A stretch of 64,000 nucleotides of DNA from AP-15 sp963738185 (GTDB taxonomy: Bacteria > Pseudomonadota > Alphaproteobacteria > ATCC43930 > CGMCC-115725). The stretch spans positions 496,001-560,000 of the forward strand of contig CAVTVA010000001.1 in assembly GCA_963738185.1 (NCBI GenBank). The letters run 5' to 3'. The notes beneath the pieces are model-generated. The model searched no databases. It was given only the letters and a program-made list of their open reading frames with translations, and was not told the origin of the DNA. Of the stretch, positions 35,508 to 44,286 are shown one piece after another. Each line of letters begins with the position of its first letter. The first letter of the stretch is position 1. Position numbers and translations under genes: made by a program.

Positions 35508-35891
35508 ATGGCGATCTATACCCATGTCACGGTCGGGACCAACGATCTGGCCAAGGCGCGCGCGTTCTACGACAGCGTACTGGCGCCGCTCGGCTTGAAG
35601 CGGCTCAACGACCTCGGCGACAACGGCTCGATCTGGGGCGACACGGCGCCCGAATTTTTTGTGCTGAAGCCGGCCAACGGTCAGCCGGCGACCCATGCCA
35701 ATGGCGGCACGATCAGCTTTGCCGCACCGAGCCGAGCCGCCGTCGCGGCGTTTCATAAGGCAGCGCTGGCCGCCGGCGGCAGGGACGAGGGTGCCGTCGG
35801 GCCGCGCAGCTGGAAGCCGAACGCCTATGCCGGTTATGTCCGCGACCTCGACGGCAACAAGCTCGCCGCCTACTGCTTCAACGCGGAATAG
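35508..35891 (+). CDS. VOC family (glyoxalase/bleomycin-resistance-like) protein
   Basis: A 127-residue vicinal-oxygen-chelate protein. It starts MAIYTHVTVGTNDLAKARAF, the usual first strand and helix, and ends SWKPNAYAGYVRDLDGNKLA followed by AYCFNAE, the usual metal-site-bearing C-terminal strand. The first metal-ligand His is in THVTVGT. The reaction is unknown. The ATG at 35508 follows AGGGAGGAGCGA. It stands alone between divergent and convergent neighbours. Confidence 0.88.
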   Translation: MAIYTHVTVGTNDLAKARAFYDSVLAPLGLKRLNDLGDNGSIWGDTAPEFFVLKPANGQPATHANGGTISFAAPSRAAVAAFHKAALAAGGRDEGAVGPRSWKPNAYAGYVRDLDGNKLAAYCFNAE

Positions 35892-35924
35892 CCCTGGCCG
35901 CCGCTGCTGGGGGCTTAGCCGGCG

Positions 35925-36719
35925 CTAGCGGCCCTGGAAGCGCGGCTTGCGCTTTTCGTTGAACGAGGCGATGCCCTCGCGGCGGTCCGCGGTCGGGACC
36001 ATGCGGTTATAGGCCTCGATCTCGAGCATCATTCCGCTGGCGAGGTCCATCTGCAGGCCAAGATGGATCGCGTGCTTGGCTTGCCGCACCGAAATCGGCG
36101 CGTTGTCGGCAATCCGGTGGGCGGTTTCGAGAGCTTCTTCGACGACCCGCCCGGGGGCGCACAGGCGATTGACCATGCCCCAGTCATGGGCCTCCTGCGC
36201 GGTGAACGGGCGGCCGGTCAGGATGATCTCCTTGGCGCGCCGCTCGCCGACCGCCCGTGGCAGGTTCTGAGTGCCGCCAGCCCCCGGCATGATGCCGAGG
36301 GTGACCTCGGTCAGCGCAAACCGCGCGCTCTCTGCGGCATAGATGAAATCGCAGCACAGCGCCAATTCGCACCCGCCCGCATAGGCCGCGCCGTTGATCG
36401 CGCCGATCACCGGCGCCGGGCAGCCCATAAAGGCGCGGACCATGCGCTCGAACAACAGGTGCTGATCCTGCCATTCCTCGTCGGTCATGCCGTTGCGCTC
36501 CTTGAGGTCGCCGCCGGCGCAAAACGCCCGCTCGCCGGCGCCGGTCAAGACGATGCAGCGCGCCTGCGCCGGGACGGCGTTGACGGCATCGAAAAAAGCC
36601 AGCAGATCGTGCCCCATCCGGGTGTTGAGCGCGTTGGCGACCGCCGGCCGGTTGAGGGTCAGCAGCACCAGCCCGTCGCCGCGGTCCTCGGCCCGAATGG
36701 TCTCGAATTCCGGGTTCAT
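35925..36719 (-). CDS. Enoyl-CoA hydratase/isomerase family protein
   Basis: A crotonase-fold enzyme of 264 residues. The oxyanion-hole segments are AFCAGGDLKE and GAAYAGGCELALCCDFIYA. The catalytic region reads FALTEVTLGIMPGAGGTQNL followed by PRAVG. It probably acts on an enoyl-CoA in fatty acid or aromatic catabolism. The start at 36719 (MNPEFETIRAED) follows AGGAGAGGGTCGGCG; the open frame extends to 37010 without another good start. It may serve with the CoA transferase 4 kb away, but they are not in one operon. Confidence 0.92.
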   Translation of the reverse strand: MNPEFETIRAEDRGDGLVLLTLNRPAVANALNTRMGHDLLAFFDAVNAVPAQARCIVLTGAGERAFCAGGDLKERNGMTDEEWQDQHLLFERMVRAFMGCPAPVIGAINGAAYAGGCELALCCDFIYAAESARFALTEVTLGIMPGAGGTQNLPRAVGERRAKEIILTGRPFTAQEAHDWGMVNRLCAPGRVVEEALETAHRIADNAPISVRQAKHAIHLGLQMDLASGMMLEIEAYNRMVPTADRREGIASFNEKRKPRFQGR

Positions 36720-36874
36720 CGCCGACCCTCTCCTACAGTCGCTCCTGCCGCTGATCATAACATGCAACCCCGGTCGGTAGGGCGGACTGAGGCCTCCTCT
36801 ATGCGTCGCCCACGGGCGTGCGATATTCCGGACCGTTCGAGCCCCCGGCAAAATGATCCCGCCGCTCAGGCGGT

Positions 36875-37201
36875 TTACAGGCCGAGAAAACGCTCCATCG
36901 GGTCGAAATCCCGATCGTTGTGCAACAGCCTGTGGCCGCGCTCGATGCAAAAAGTGCCGATGACGAGGTCGACCGTGGTCCGCACGGGTGACCCCTCGGC
37001 CGCGCAGCAAACGGTAGTTGGCGGGGCGATAATCGGGAGCTCGGGATCGACCAGAGTAACGAGCTCGAACTCCCGCAACTCCTCCTCGACCAGGCTCGCT
37101 TCGGCGTCAGAGCGTAGACCCTGCAGCACTTCGCCGGACAGCAACGGCAACCGAGAGTTCCGTCCGGTGTTGGTATCCGCGGCAACGATCTCGATACGCA
37201 A
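36875..37201 (-). pseudogene. Degenerate VapC-type PIN toxin
   Basis: The C-terminal part is a good PIN domain: GEVLQGLRSDAEASLVEEEL, then TVDLVIGTFCIERGHRLLHN and DRDFDPMERFLGL. The N-terminal strand with the first catalytic Asp (normally VDTSVWID-like) is missing. In the middle, IIAPPTTVCCAAEGSP is a frameshifted version of AANYRLLRGRGVT, which is readable in another frame at the same place. Two compensating indels within about 45 bases restore the frame. No VapB antitoxin is seen. It is therefore a decayed toxin. Confidence 0.75.
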
Positions 37202-37206
37202 TCGCG

Positions 37207-38091
37207 ATGCAAGGAACCGGATCTGTGGATGTGCCGAGCTGTGGCCGCCGCGACACCACCGCGAGCGACAAGGACGATAGCGGTCTGCCGCGCGGCGTCA
37301 GCGAGCACGAGGTCGAGGACATCGAGGACCGGGCGCGGCTGCGCACCCCGGTCATCTATGAAATCGTGCGCCGGGAGGGCGAGACCGAAATGGACCGCCC
37401 GATCACCTCGCTGTGGTGGTCCGGGGTCGCGGCCGGTCTGTCGATCAGCTTTTCGCTGCTTGCCCAGGGCGCCCTTTTTATCCACCTGCCGGACGCGTCG
37501 TGGCGTCCGCTCGTCGTCGGGTTTGGCTATTCGGTCGGCTTTCTGATCGTCGTTCTGGCCCGCCAGCAGCTGTTCACCGAAAACACGGTGACCGTCGTGC
37601 TGCCGGTCTTCGCGGAATTCAGCCTTGGCAATGTGCGGCGGTTGGCGCGGATGTGGGCGGTCGTTTTTGCCGCCAACATGACCGGCACCTTTGTGGCTGC
37701 GCTGTTTTGCGCCTTTGCCCCGGTGGTGACCCCGGAGCTGCGCCACGGCATGCTCGAGCTCAGCGCACATGTGATGGGGCTCGGCTGGGCCGAGATGTTT
37801 TTCCGTGCAATCGGCGCCGGGTTTCTGATCGCGGCGATGGTGTGGCTGATCCCCAGCGCCGAGGCGGCGCAATTTCATGTCGTGACCATGGTGACCTACC
37901 TGATCGCGATCTGCGGCTTCACCCATATCGTCGCCGGCAGCGTCGAGGCTTTTCTGCTGGTGGTCAGCGGCCAAGTGGGGCTGTGGCACATAATCGGCCA
38001 CTTCACCATCCCGGTGCTGCTGGGCAACATCGCCGGCGGCACGGCGCTGTTTGCGATGATCTCCTACGCTCAAGTGATGAAGGAAATGTAG
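37207..38091 (+). CDS. Formate/nitrite transporter (FNT) family protein, YfdC-like
   Basis: A 294-residue membrane channel of the FNT family, closest in layout to E. coli YfdC with its long polar N-terminus. Six helices run from about residue 70. The FNT slit residues are in ARQQLFTENTVTVVLPVF, GFLIAAMVWLIPSAEAAQFH and GFTHIVAGSVEAFLLVVSG. These proteins pass small monovalent anions. The start is uncertain: the ATG at 37207 has no clear ribosome binding site, and a start near SEHEVEDIEDRAR would also give a full channel. Confidence 0.85.
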   Translation: MQGTGSVDVPSCGRRDTTASDKDDSGLPRGVSEHEVEDIEDRARLRTPVIYEIVRREGETEMDRPITSLWWSGVAAGLSISFSLLAQGALFIHLPDASWRPLVVGFGYSVGFLIVVLARQQLFTENTVTVVLPVFAEFSLGNVRRLARMWAVVFAANMTGTFVAALFCAFAPVVTPELRHGMLELSAHVMGLGWAEMFFRAIGAGFLIAAMVWLIPSAEAAQFHVVTMVTYLIAICGFTHIVAGSVEAFLLVVSGQVGLWHIIGHFTIPVLLGNIAGGTALFAMISYAQVMKEM

Positions 38092-38146
38092 CCCGCGGGC
38101 CGCGGGAACATGGCTAGATAGTCTCGACGACCAGATAGTCTTTACG

Positions 38147-39184
38147 ATGAGTGTCGTCGCCAGTTTGGTTCGTGCCTTCAGCGCCCCCTCGACCGGTGCA
38201 TTGCCGCGCAGCATCTATCGCTATGTGCTGGCGACGAGCGCTGTCCATCAGCTGCTGCTAGCGGCGCTGACCGCCATCGTCGCGCTGATCGAGATTGTCC
38301 CGCTCGAGCTGCAGCGCCGGATCGTCGACGATCTGGTCAAGCATCGCGCGTTCTCCGTGGTGCTGGCCCTCGGCGCCGTTTACGCCGGGGTCGTTTTCGT
38401 CCAGGGCGGGACCAAGCTCGTGCTCAACATTTATCGCGCCTGGGTCGGCGAGCGGGCCAAGCGTGACCTGCGCCGGCGCATCCATGCCTTTGTCGAGACC
38501 CCTGCCGAGACCTCGCCGGCGGCCGAGGCGCAGGGCATCGCGACGTCGATGATCGTCGCCGAGGTCGAGCCGATCGGCGGCTTTGTCGGCCAGAGCATCT
38601 CCGAGCCGCTGCTGCAAGCCGGGACCATGCTGTCGGTGTTGGCCTATCTGATCCATGTCGATGTGTGGATGGCGCTCGCCGCGTTCGGGCTGTTCATCCC
38701 CCAGCTCGTCCTGGTTCCGCTCCTGCAGGCCGCGCTCAACCGGCGCACCGGCGCCCGCATCCAGGTGCTGCGCCAACTCGGCGCAGCGATGATCTCCGGC
38801 AGTCAGGGAGCGAGCGACGCCAGCAACCGCGCCGATGATCGGCAGATCGAGCAGGCCTTCGCGCTCGAGATGGGGATCTTCAAGCTCAAGTTCACCACCA
38901 ATTTCTTGATGAACATTACCAATCACTTGCAAATCGTCGCGGTGCTGCTGGTCGGCGGCTGGGCGGTGCATAACGGGCGGCTGGCGCTTGGCGGCGTCGT
39001 CGCATTTATCTCGGGGATCGGGCGGGTCAAGGATCCGTGGGGCGACCTGGTTCATTACTTTCGCGATGCCAACATCACCCAGGTCAAATATCGGCTGCTG
39101 GCCGATGCGGTCGGTCAGCTGACCCCGGCCGGTCCCCCCGACCGAGCACGCCTACCCCGCCGCCGCCAATCCGTAATCGATTGA
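38147..39184 (+). CDS. ABC exporter transmembrane domain without an ATPase domain
   Basis: A 345-residue protein with the six-helix type-1 exporter (ABC_membrane) fold: helices at about 28-50, 68-88, 140-205 and 245-300. It also has the coupling-type EIVPLELQRRIVDDLVKHRA. The usual C-terminal nucleotide-binding domain is absent: no Walker A, signature motif or Walker B occurs before the stop, and the next gene is a GT39 enzyme. It is either a stand-alone membrane subunit with a remote ATPase, or a truncated exporter. The frame ends in a low-complexity PPDRARLPRRRQSVID tail. Confidence 0.75.
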   Translation: MSVVASLVRAFSAPSTGALPRSIYRYVLATSAVHQLLLAALTAIVALIEIVPLELQRRIVDDLVKHRAFSVVLALGAVYAGVVFVQGGTKLVLNIYRAWVGERAKRDLRRRIHAFVETPAETSPAAEAQGIATSMIVAEVEPIGGFVGQSISEPLLQAGTMLSVLAYLIHVDVWMALAAFGLFIPQLVLVPLLQAALNRRTGARIQVLRQLGAAMISGSQGASDASNRADDRQIEQAFALEMGIFKLKFTTNFLMNITNHLQIVAVLLVGGWAVHNGRLALGGVVAFISGIGRVKDPWGDLVHYFRDANITQVKYRLLADAVGQLTPAGPPDRARLPRRRQSVID

Positions 39185-39355
39185 ACCTCGTCCAAGAGGT
39201 TTGTCGACCTACAGGGCATGGCCTGCCCTCGAATGGTCGAGCCTCGCGGGCCTTGTGCGCGATGGCGCAATGCTGGTGCGGCGGCGCCGGAGGGATGACC
39301 CGGCAATGTTGCGCCTAAGACACCTCGTTGCGCCATTGCGGCGAGGCTATGGGGC

Positions 39356-40966
39356 TTGGATCAGGCGATGCGCGCTCTCGCCGCGGTGAAGCTGTATCTG
39401 CGGCGGGGCCTCGAAACGGGCGCCCGGACCTGCGACCGGCCCTGGGCTGTTCCGGCGGCAATCGGCCTGCTTGCCCTGGCGCTGCGGCTCCATGGGCTGG
39501 GCGATAAGCCGTTTTGGCTGGACGAGGTCGCTAGCCTGCGCCGGGCGACGTCGAGCGTGCACCACCTTGTCACCAACTCGCTGCGCAACAATCACTACCC
39601 GAGCTATTTCCTGCTGTTATGGCTGGTCGCGAAAATCGGCACGTCGCAGTGGCTGCTGCGGCTGCCGTCTGCGGTGTTCGGTGCAATCAGCGCGTCGTTG
39701 ACCTGCGCAATTGGCGGCCGGGCGGCCGGTCCCCGCAGCGGCCTGATCGCCGGCCTATTGATGGCGGTGTCGCCATTCGCGGTTCAGTTCGGGCAGGAGG
39801 CGCGGTCCTACACCTTGGTTTCCTGCCTGATCCTGACTGCGTTGTTCGGGCTGGTGCGACTGGCTCAAGAGCCGATCGCAGCCGCCCGCGCGTGGCGCCG
39901 TGGCGGCACCTTGCGCGGCGCATGGGCCGCCTATTGTCTCGGCACGGCGGCCGCGCTCAACGTGCTGAACGTCGCGGTGCCCTGGCTGATCGCCGCCAAT
40001 CTCGCCGCTCTGGTGATCGCCCAACGCGCCGGCGGCGCGCGACGTGCGTTTCTGCTCAATTGGGGGTTGGCTCAGCTCTTGATCCTGGCGAGCTGGCTGC
40101 CGTCGATCGCCTTCGTCTATATCGCCAGCAAGGGCGCGGTGCTCGACGGCGCGGGCTGGGCGCCGGCGGTCAGTGCCGGGACCGTCTGGTCGGTTCTGGC
40201 GCCCGTGTATCTGCTGCGGATCTCGAAATTCATCACCTTCGGCCTGATGCCGGCTGCGGTTCCTGGACTGGCCCTGGTCATCGCGATCATCGCGGCGCTA
40301 GGTGCATGGCGGTTGCGCCGCGAGCCGGCAGTGCTGGCGGTGCTCGGCGGCGCCGCGCTGGTGCTGCCGGCAAGCCTGCTGGTGGTCTCACTGTTTGTGC
40401 CGGTGCTGGTGCCGCGCTATTTCGCATGGAGTGCCGCACCCTTCTTTATACTCGCCGGGGTCGGCGTTGGGTCCCTCTCGTTGCGGTATTTCGCGCCGGC
40501 GGCGGCGGCGCTCTCGATCGCCTGCCTGGTCAACCTGGCGCCCTACTATGGCGACGAGACCAAGCCGCGCTGGGATCTGGTGGCGGCGCAGCTTGCGGCG
40601 GCGGCGCGGCCGGGCGATGTGGTGCTGCTCGACAGCTATTATTCCTATTCCGTGCTCTCGGTGTTTGCGGCTCGCGCCGGTCTTGCCGACCACGGCGTGA
40701 GCTTGACCTGGGACCTGCCGCAGGCGCTGAGAGAGGCGCCCGGGCACGATCTTTGGGCGGTCTATGGGCGCGCCGGGCAGGCGGCCAAAAAGCAGTCGCC
40801 GGACCATTACCGAAAGGCGCTCGCCCCGCTGGGCCAGGCGATCGCGCAACACCGGGTCGGGCGTTATATCCTGGTGTGGCGCTTCCGGGAGCCGAGCGGA
40901 GCGCAGCCCCAAGCCGCGCCGCCGTCGCATGCGCAAGGCCTCGCCGCCGACGAGCCTCATCCATAG
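39356..40966 (+). CDS. Glycosyltransferase family 39-type membrane protein
   Basis: A polytopic membrane glycosyltransferase of about 536 residues (GT-C fold, ArnT/PMT-like). The catalytic acidic motif is in KPFWLDEVASLR on the first periplasmic loop. GQEARSYTLVSCL is the second family motif. About eleven helices follow, and the soluble C-terminal part begins after NLAPYYGDETKPRWD. Such enzymes transfer sugars from polyprenyl-phosphate donors; acceptor and sugar are unknown. TTG at 39356 and ATG at 39368 are both possible starts. Confidence 0.87.
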   Translation: MDQAMRALAAVKLYLRRGLETGARTCDRPWAVPAAIGLLALALRLHGLGDKPFWLDEVASLRRATSSVHHLVTNSLRNNHYPSYFLLLWLVAKIGTSQWLLRLPSAVFGAISASLTCAIGGRAAGPRSGLIAGLLMAVSPFAVQFGQEARSYTLVSCLILTALFGLVRLAQEPIAAARAWRRGGTLRGAWAAYCLGTAAALNVLNVAVPWLIAANLAALVIAQRAGGARRAFLLNWGLAQLLILASWLPSIAFVYIASKGAVLDGAGWAPAVSAGTVWSVLAPVYLLRISKFITFGLMPAAVPGLALVIAIIAALGAWRLRREPAVLAVLGGAALVLPASLLVVSLFVPVLVPRYFAWSAAPFFILAGVGVGSLSLRYFAPAAAALSIACLVNLAPYYGDETKPRWDLVAAQLAAAARPGDVVLLDSYYSYSVLSVFAARAGLADHGVSLTWDLPQALREAPGHDLWAVYGRAGQAAKKQSPDHYRKALAPLGQAIAQHRVGRYILVWRFREPSGAQPQAAPPSHAQGLAADEPHP

Positions 40967-41595
40967 CGCTGCGCTGCCCGCATCGGCCGGGGGATTTGCC
41001 GAAGCCGTGGGCGCGGTCTCAGCTTTCTAGCTGCGCCGAACTCCTCGCCATCGAGCACGCGCTCTTCCGCCGGCAGCCTGGCGCGGGCGCGGCGGACCGC
41101 CTCCTCGAGCTCGTCGAGCGTGCACAGCCCCACCCCGACCGGATGGCGCGGCTTGATATTGGGGCTGTTCCAGTGGGTGCGGTCGCGCACCGCGGCGATC
41201 GTGGGCTTGGTCGTCCCGATCAATTTTGAGATCTGGGCGTCAGACAGCTCGGGATGGCTTTTCAGCAAAAACGCGATCGCATCGGGCTTATCCTGGCGCT
41301 TGGCGATCGGCGTGTAGCGCGGGCCCTTGTGCCGGATCGCCTGCGGCGGCATCGCCTGCGGCGACAGCGCGAGCCGCGCCTCGGGATCGGCTTGGCAGCG
41401 GGCGATCTCCTCGGCGGTGGTCTGGCCGTTGGCCACCGGATCAAGGCCCTGCATCTGGTTGGCCACTTCGCCATCGGCGATCGCCTGGATTTCGAGCGGA
41501 TGAAGCGCACAAAAATCAGCAATCTGCTCGAAGGTGAGCGAGGTGTTTTCGACCAGCCAAACGGCGGTCGCCTTTGGCATCAGCGGAGCAGACAT
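40957..41595 (-). CDS. trcR: Cell-cycle transcriptional regulator TrcR (DUF1013)
   Basis: A DUF1013 protein of 212 residues, known in Caulobacter as TrcR. It begins MSAPLMPKATAVWLVENTSL, followed by TFEQIADFCALHPLEIQAIA, both nearly invariant in Alphaproteobacteria. The helix-turn-helix-like segment is LSDAQISKLIGTTKPTIAAV followed by RDRTHWNSPNIKPRHP. The C-terminal tail (KLRPRPRLRQIPRPMRAAQR) is basic and longer than in Caulobacter. The open frame continues to 41916, but only the start at 41595 fits the family. It is divergent from the DUF1192 gene, a conserved arrangement in this class. Confidence 0.92.
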   Translation of the reverse strand: MSAPLMPKATAVWLVENTSLTFEQIADFCALHPLEIQAIADGEVANQMQGLDPVANGQTTAEEIARCQADPEARLALSPQAMPPQAIRHKGPRYTPIAKRQDKPDAIAFLLKSHPELSDAQISKLIGTTKPTIAAVRDRTHWNSPNIKPRHPVGVGLCTLDELEEAVRRARARLPAEERVLDGEEFGAARKLRPRPRLRQIPRPMRAAQRYG

Positions 41596-41667
41596 AGTGA
41601 GATCCTGGTTTCGATAGCGCATCGCCAGCGGCGAGGCGGCGGCCGGGCAAGCGCAAAAACGTCGCTC

Positions 41668-41677
41668 ATTATATAAT
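41668..41677. promoter_or_regulatory. Palindromic -10-like box between trcR and DUF1192
   Basis: ATTATATAAT is a perfect 10-base palindrome containing TATAAT on both strands, in the middle of the 126-base divergent intergenic region. It could serve as the -10 element of either or both genes, but I find no convincing -35 at 17 bases on either strand. Confidence 0.3.
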
Positions 41678-41721
41678 CGGCCGACCGAGCGAGGGAAGAC
41701 GGCAAAGGGAATGTGAGACCA

Positions 41722-41907
41722 ATGGACGAATTCGAGCTGGAGCAGCCACGCCGCAAGCCTGCGCCGCCCAAGGATCTGAGCCTGATGGGGGTGGCCGAGC
41801 TCGAGGCCTATATTGCCGGGCTCGAACTTGAAATTGCCCGAGCGCGGGCCGAGATCGCGGCCCGGCACGGCCAGCGCCGCGGCGCCGAGGCGCTGTTCAA
41901 GCGCTGA
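41722..41907 (+). CDS. DUF1192 domain-containing protein
   Basis: A 61-residue protein of the DUF1192 family, which is confined to Alphaproteobacteria. It has the conserved end of the first block, PPKDLSLMGVAELEAYIAGL, and a coiled-coil helix ELEIARARAEIAARHGQRRG, ending AEALFKR. The function is unknown; it is regularly encoded opposite the trcR gene, as here. The ATG at 41722 is preferred over 41713 because family members start MDEF or similar. Confidence 0.85.
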   Translation: MDEFELEQPRRKPAPPKDLSLMGVAELEAYIAGLELEIARARAEIAARHGQRRGAEALFKR

Positions 41908-42031
41908 CCGAGCCACGGGGCCTCAGCAAGACGTGGCGAGGCGTCGCCGCGAGCGGGCACGGGCGGCGCCGATTGCCGGCGATGATCCGGCCCCCTGGCC
42001 CGCTATGTTTGGTGACGAGGAGGATAAGGGT

Positions 42032-42553
42032 ATGTCCGACAACGCGGCGCGGCTCTATGAGGAAGATTTCGTCCGCTGGACCGAGCAGCAGGCCGAGGCG
42101 CTGCGCCAAGCCGCGAGCGTCGTGACGACGAATTTGCCGCTCGATTGGGAGAATCTTGCCGAGGAGATCGACAGCTTGGGCCGGTCACAGAGGAACGAAC
42201 TTGGCAGTCGCCTCGCAATTATCCTGGAACATTTGATCAAGCTGGAAAATTCGCCGGCGAGCGATCCTCGTCCAGGGTGGATGGACACGATCGATCGCGA
42301 ACGGGCTGAGGTCGCACGTCTGCTTCAGCAAAACCCCAGCCTTCGGGGCGAGATCACCCGAATGATCTCGATGGAAGCGCCGAGAGCGGCGCGATTGGCT
42401 GCTCGAAGTTTGCTGCGACACCGCGAGGCATCAGCAGCGGCGATTGTGCAGCTAGGAGGTGTAAGTTACGTCGAGGGTCAAGTATTGAGCGACTGGTTTC
42501 CCGAGAATGTCTCTGTTTCGGGTACTCTTTCGGACGGCCCGCAGAACGGATGA
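42032..42553 (+). CDS. DUF29 domain-containing protein (copy 1)
   Basis: A 173-residue DUF29 protein. The family core is clear: LYEEDFVRWTEQQAEALRQA, LDWENLAEEIDSLGRSQRNE and LGSRLAIILEHLIKLENSP. The C-terminus ends YVEGQVLSDWFPENV. DUF29 proteins are small, helical and of unknown function, and are found in Alphaproteobacteria and Cyanobacteria. The ATG at 42032 follows GAGGAGGATAAGGG. It lies directly upstream of a paralogue. Confidence 0.87.
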   Translation: MSDNAARLYEEDFVRWTEQQAEALRQAASVVTTNLPLDWENLAEEIDSLGRSQRNELGSRLAIILEHLIKLENSPASDPRPGWMDTIDRERAEVARLLQQNPSLRGEITRMISMEAPRAARLAARSLLRHREASAAAIVQLGGVSYVEGQVLSDWFPENVSVSGTLSDGPQNG

Positions 42554-42711
42554 CGCGCTTGTCGGAATTCGAAGGCCTGCTCTTGGAAGCGGTTGGCCAG
42601 ATCGTCTACTCAAGAAGAAACATTTACGCAACATCTTGCCTTGCCCGGCGGTTGCCTGGGATAGCTGGACTTGGTATTTCATCGGTATTTCAAATGTGCG
42701 AGGATCACAGC

Positions 42712-43224
42712 ATGTCGGGCAACGCTACACGGCTTTACGAGGATGATTTCGTCCGCTGGACTGAAGAGCAGGCGGCCGCGTTGCGCGACGCCGCCCGGCT
42801 CGGCACCAACCTGCCGCTCGATTGGGAGAACCTGGCCGAGGAGATCGACAGCTTGGGCCGATCGCTGAGACATGAGCTGCGTAGCCGTATCGCCATGATC
42901 GTCGAGCACCTGCTCAAGCTCGAATGCTCGCCCGCAATCGATCCAAGACGGGACTGGATGGAAACGATCGGGCGCGAGCGGCTGGAAATCGAGTTGCTGC
43001 TCGATGACGCGCCGAGCCGCAGGGGTGACGTACCGTCGGCGGTATCAGCCGAGATGGCGCGGGCGGCTCGGTATGCCCTCCAAGCTCTCCGTCGTCACGG
43101 CGCGGCCACCGCTGCGGCCGTCGCGAAGCTCGCAGTGACGAGCTACACGGAGGAGCAGATACTAAGCGACTGGTTCCCCGGGGACGCCCTCTCCCCGCGA
43201 ACGGGGAGAGGGAGCAGCGCATAG
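42712..43224 (+). CDS. DUF29 domain-containing protein (copy 2)
   Basis: A 170-residue tandem paralogue of the preceding gene. The two share LYE(E/D)DFVRWTE(E/Q)QA, LPLDWENLAEEIDSLGRS and SDWFP at the same spacing. They differ mainly between residues 90 and 130, which indicates an old duplication. The ATG at 42712 is chosen by alignment to copy 1. The last residues (LSPRTGRGSSA) are encoded by an inserted palindrome (43187-43212) and are probably not part of the original protein. Confidence 0.86.
   Translation: MSGNATRLYEDDFVRWTEEQAAALRDAARLGTNLPLDWENLAEEIDSLGRSLRHELRSRIAMIVEHLLKLECSPAIDPRRDWMETIGRERLEIELLLDDAPSRRGDVPSAVSAEMARAARYALQALRRHGAATAAAVAKLAVTSYTEEQILSDWFPGDALSPRTGRGSSA
43187..43212. 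repeat. Perfect 11-bp-stem palindrome at the end of DUF29 copy 2
   Basis: CCCTCTCCCCG (43187-43197), loop CGAA, then CGGGGAGAGGG (43202-43212). It is a mobile-type palindromic repeat that supplies the last codons of the DUF29 gene and could act as a terminator hairpin between converging genes. It has no T-tract. A related GGGGAGAGGG string occurs near 33680. Confidence 0.6.
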
Positions 43225-43245
43225 CCCAAGAGGGCAGGGCGCCTC

Positions 43246-44097
43246 TTACCCGAGGTGCTTTTTGAAAAACGCGATGATCGGATCGTAGGACGCGTTCGAC
43301 TGCCGCTTCTCGTAGTCGATATAGACGATCTCGATGTCGCCGCCGGCGTTGCGATAGTTTGAGATGAATCGCTCGGGCTCGTTGCCGGGGAAGCTCAAAT
43401 CGTCGTCGTGATAATCATGGACGATGTCGGGCCGGCCCTGGACCCACAAGGCCGAGGGCATCGTCACCTTTTCGCCGCGCTCGAGGATCAGCATCGGGTT
43501 GCCCTCGGTCATCGCGGCCTCGCTCTTCCAGTACCGATCGTGTTTTTCCTTCATGCCGATCGAGAATGCCGGCGGATTCGGGGTCTTCGCCGCCTTTTGC
43601 GCGTGACGGTAGCGCGACAATGGATTGATCACCGGCCACGACATCGCCACCGCGCGGACCGACGCATCGACCGTAGGCGAGCCCGCCGGCAACGGCGCCG
43701 AGGCATAGCGCTGATCATTCGGCCGCATCGCCGCCAGCATCGCCAGATGGCCGCCGCTCGACGCGCCGCCGCTGCCGACCCGATTTGGGTCGACCTTGAG
43801 GTCGCGGGCGTGTGCCTTCAGCCAGCGGATCGCGTAATTGATGTCGATCAGCGAGGTCGGATAGCCGTCGGCATTGTGGCGGAACTCGAGCGAGGCGACG
43901 ACAAAGCCGTTCTTCGCTAAGGCCTCGTCGAGGCCTTGGGTCCCGGTCAAGTCGCCGCTGGTCCAGGCGCCGCCGTGCAGGTCGACCACCGCCGGGAACG
44001 GCCCTTCGCCCTTCGGCTTGTAAAGCCGTGCGATCAGCCTCTGGTCGCCGTGCCGCAGATATTCGACATCTTCGGTGGTGATTTCATAGGTGGGCAT
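43246..44097 (-). CDS. Alpha/beta hydrolase (HSL/esterase-like)
   Basis: A 283-residue alpha/beta-hydrolase. The oxyanion-hole motif is DLHGGAW and the nucleophile elbow is GGASSGGHLAML, so Ser is the nucleophile. A plausible acid is in RPDIVHDYHDDD. The usual catalytic histidine near the C-terminus is not obvious: where a GHGF-like motif is expected, the sequence reads VYIDYEKRQSNASYD. It may be an esterase with an unusual triad or an inactive relative. The start at 44097 follows GGGAGGGAGTGACC. Confidence 0.8.
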   Translation of the reverse strand: MPTYEITTEDVEYLRHGDQRLIARLYKPKGEGPFPAVVDLHGGAWTSGDLTGTQGLDEALAKNGFVVASLEFRHNADGYPTSLIDINYAIRWLKAHARDLKVDPNRVGSGGASSGGHLAMLAAMRPNDQRYASAPLPAGSPTVDASVRAVAMSWPVINPLSRYRHAQKAAKTPNPPAFSIGMKEKHDRYWKSEAAMTEGNPMLILERGEKVTMPSALWVQGRPDIVHDYHDDDLSFPGNEPERFISNYRNAGGDIEIVYIDYEKRQSNASYDPIIAFFKKHLG

Positions 44098-44286
44098 GGT
44101 CACTCCCTCCCGGAGCTGGATGCTGTTGCGGCGCATCGGCGCTCGTTCTCGAACCCCGAGCCCGGCGCTGCAGCCTACTCGCTCTCGGCGAGTTGGAAAA
44201 GGTCCGCTCCTGCCGGTTGCGCGGCATCTCCTCGCTCTCCGATCTCCGGGTCCCGCTTGACTTGCGATGCCGATGACCGAGATATA

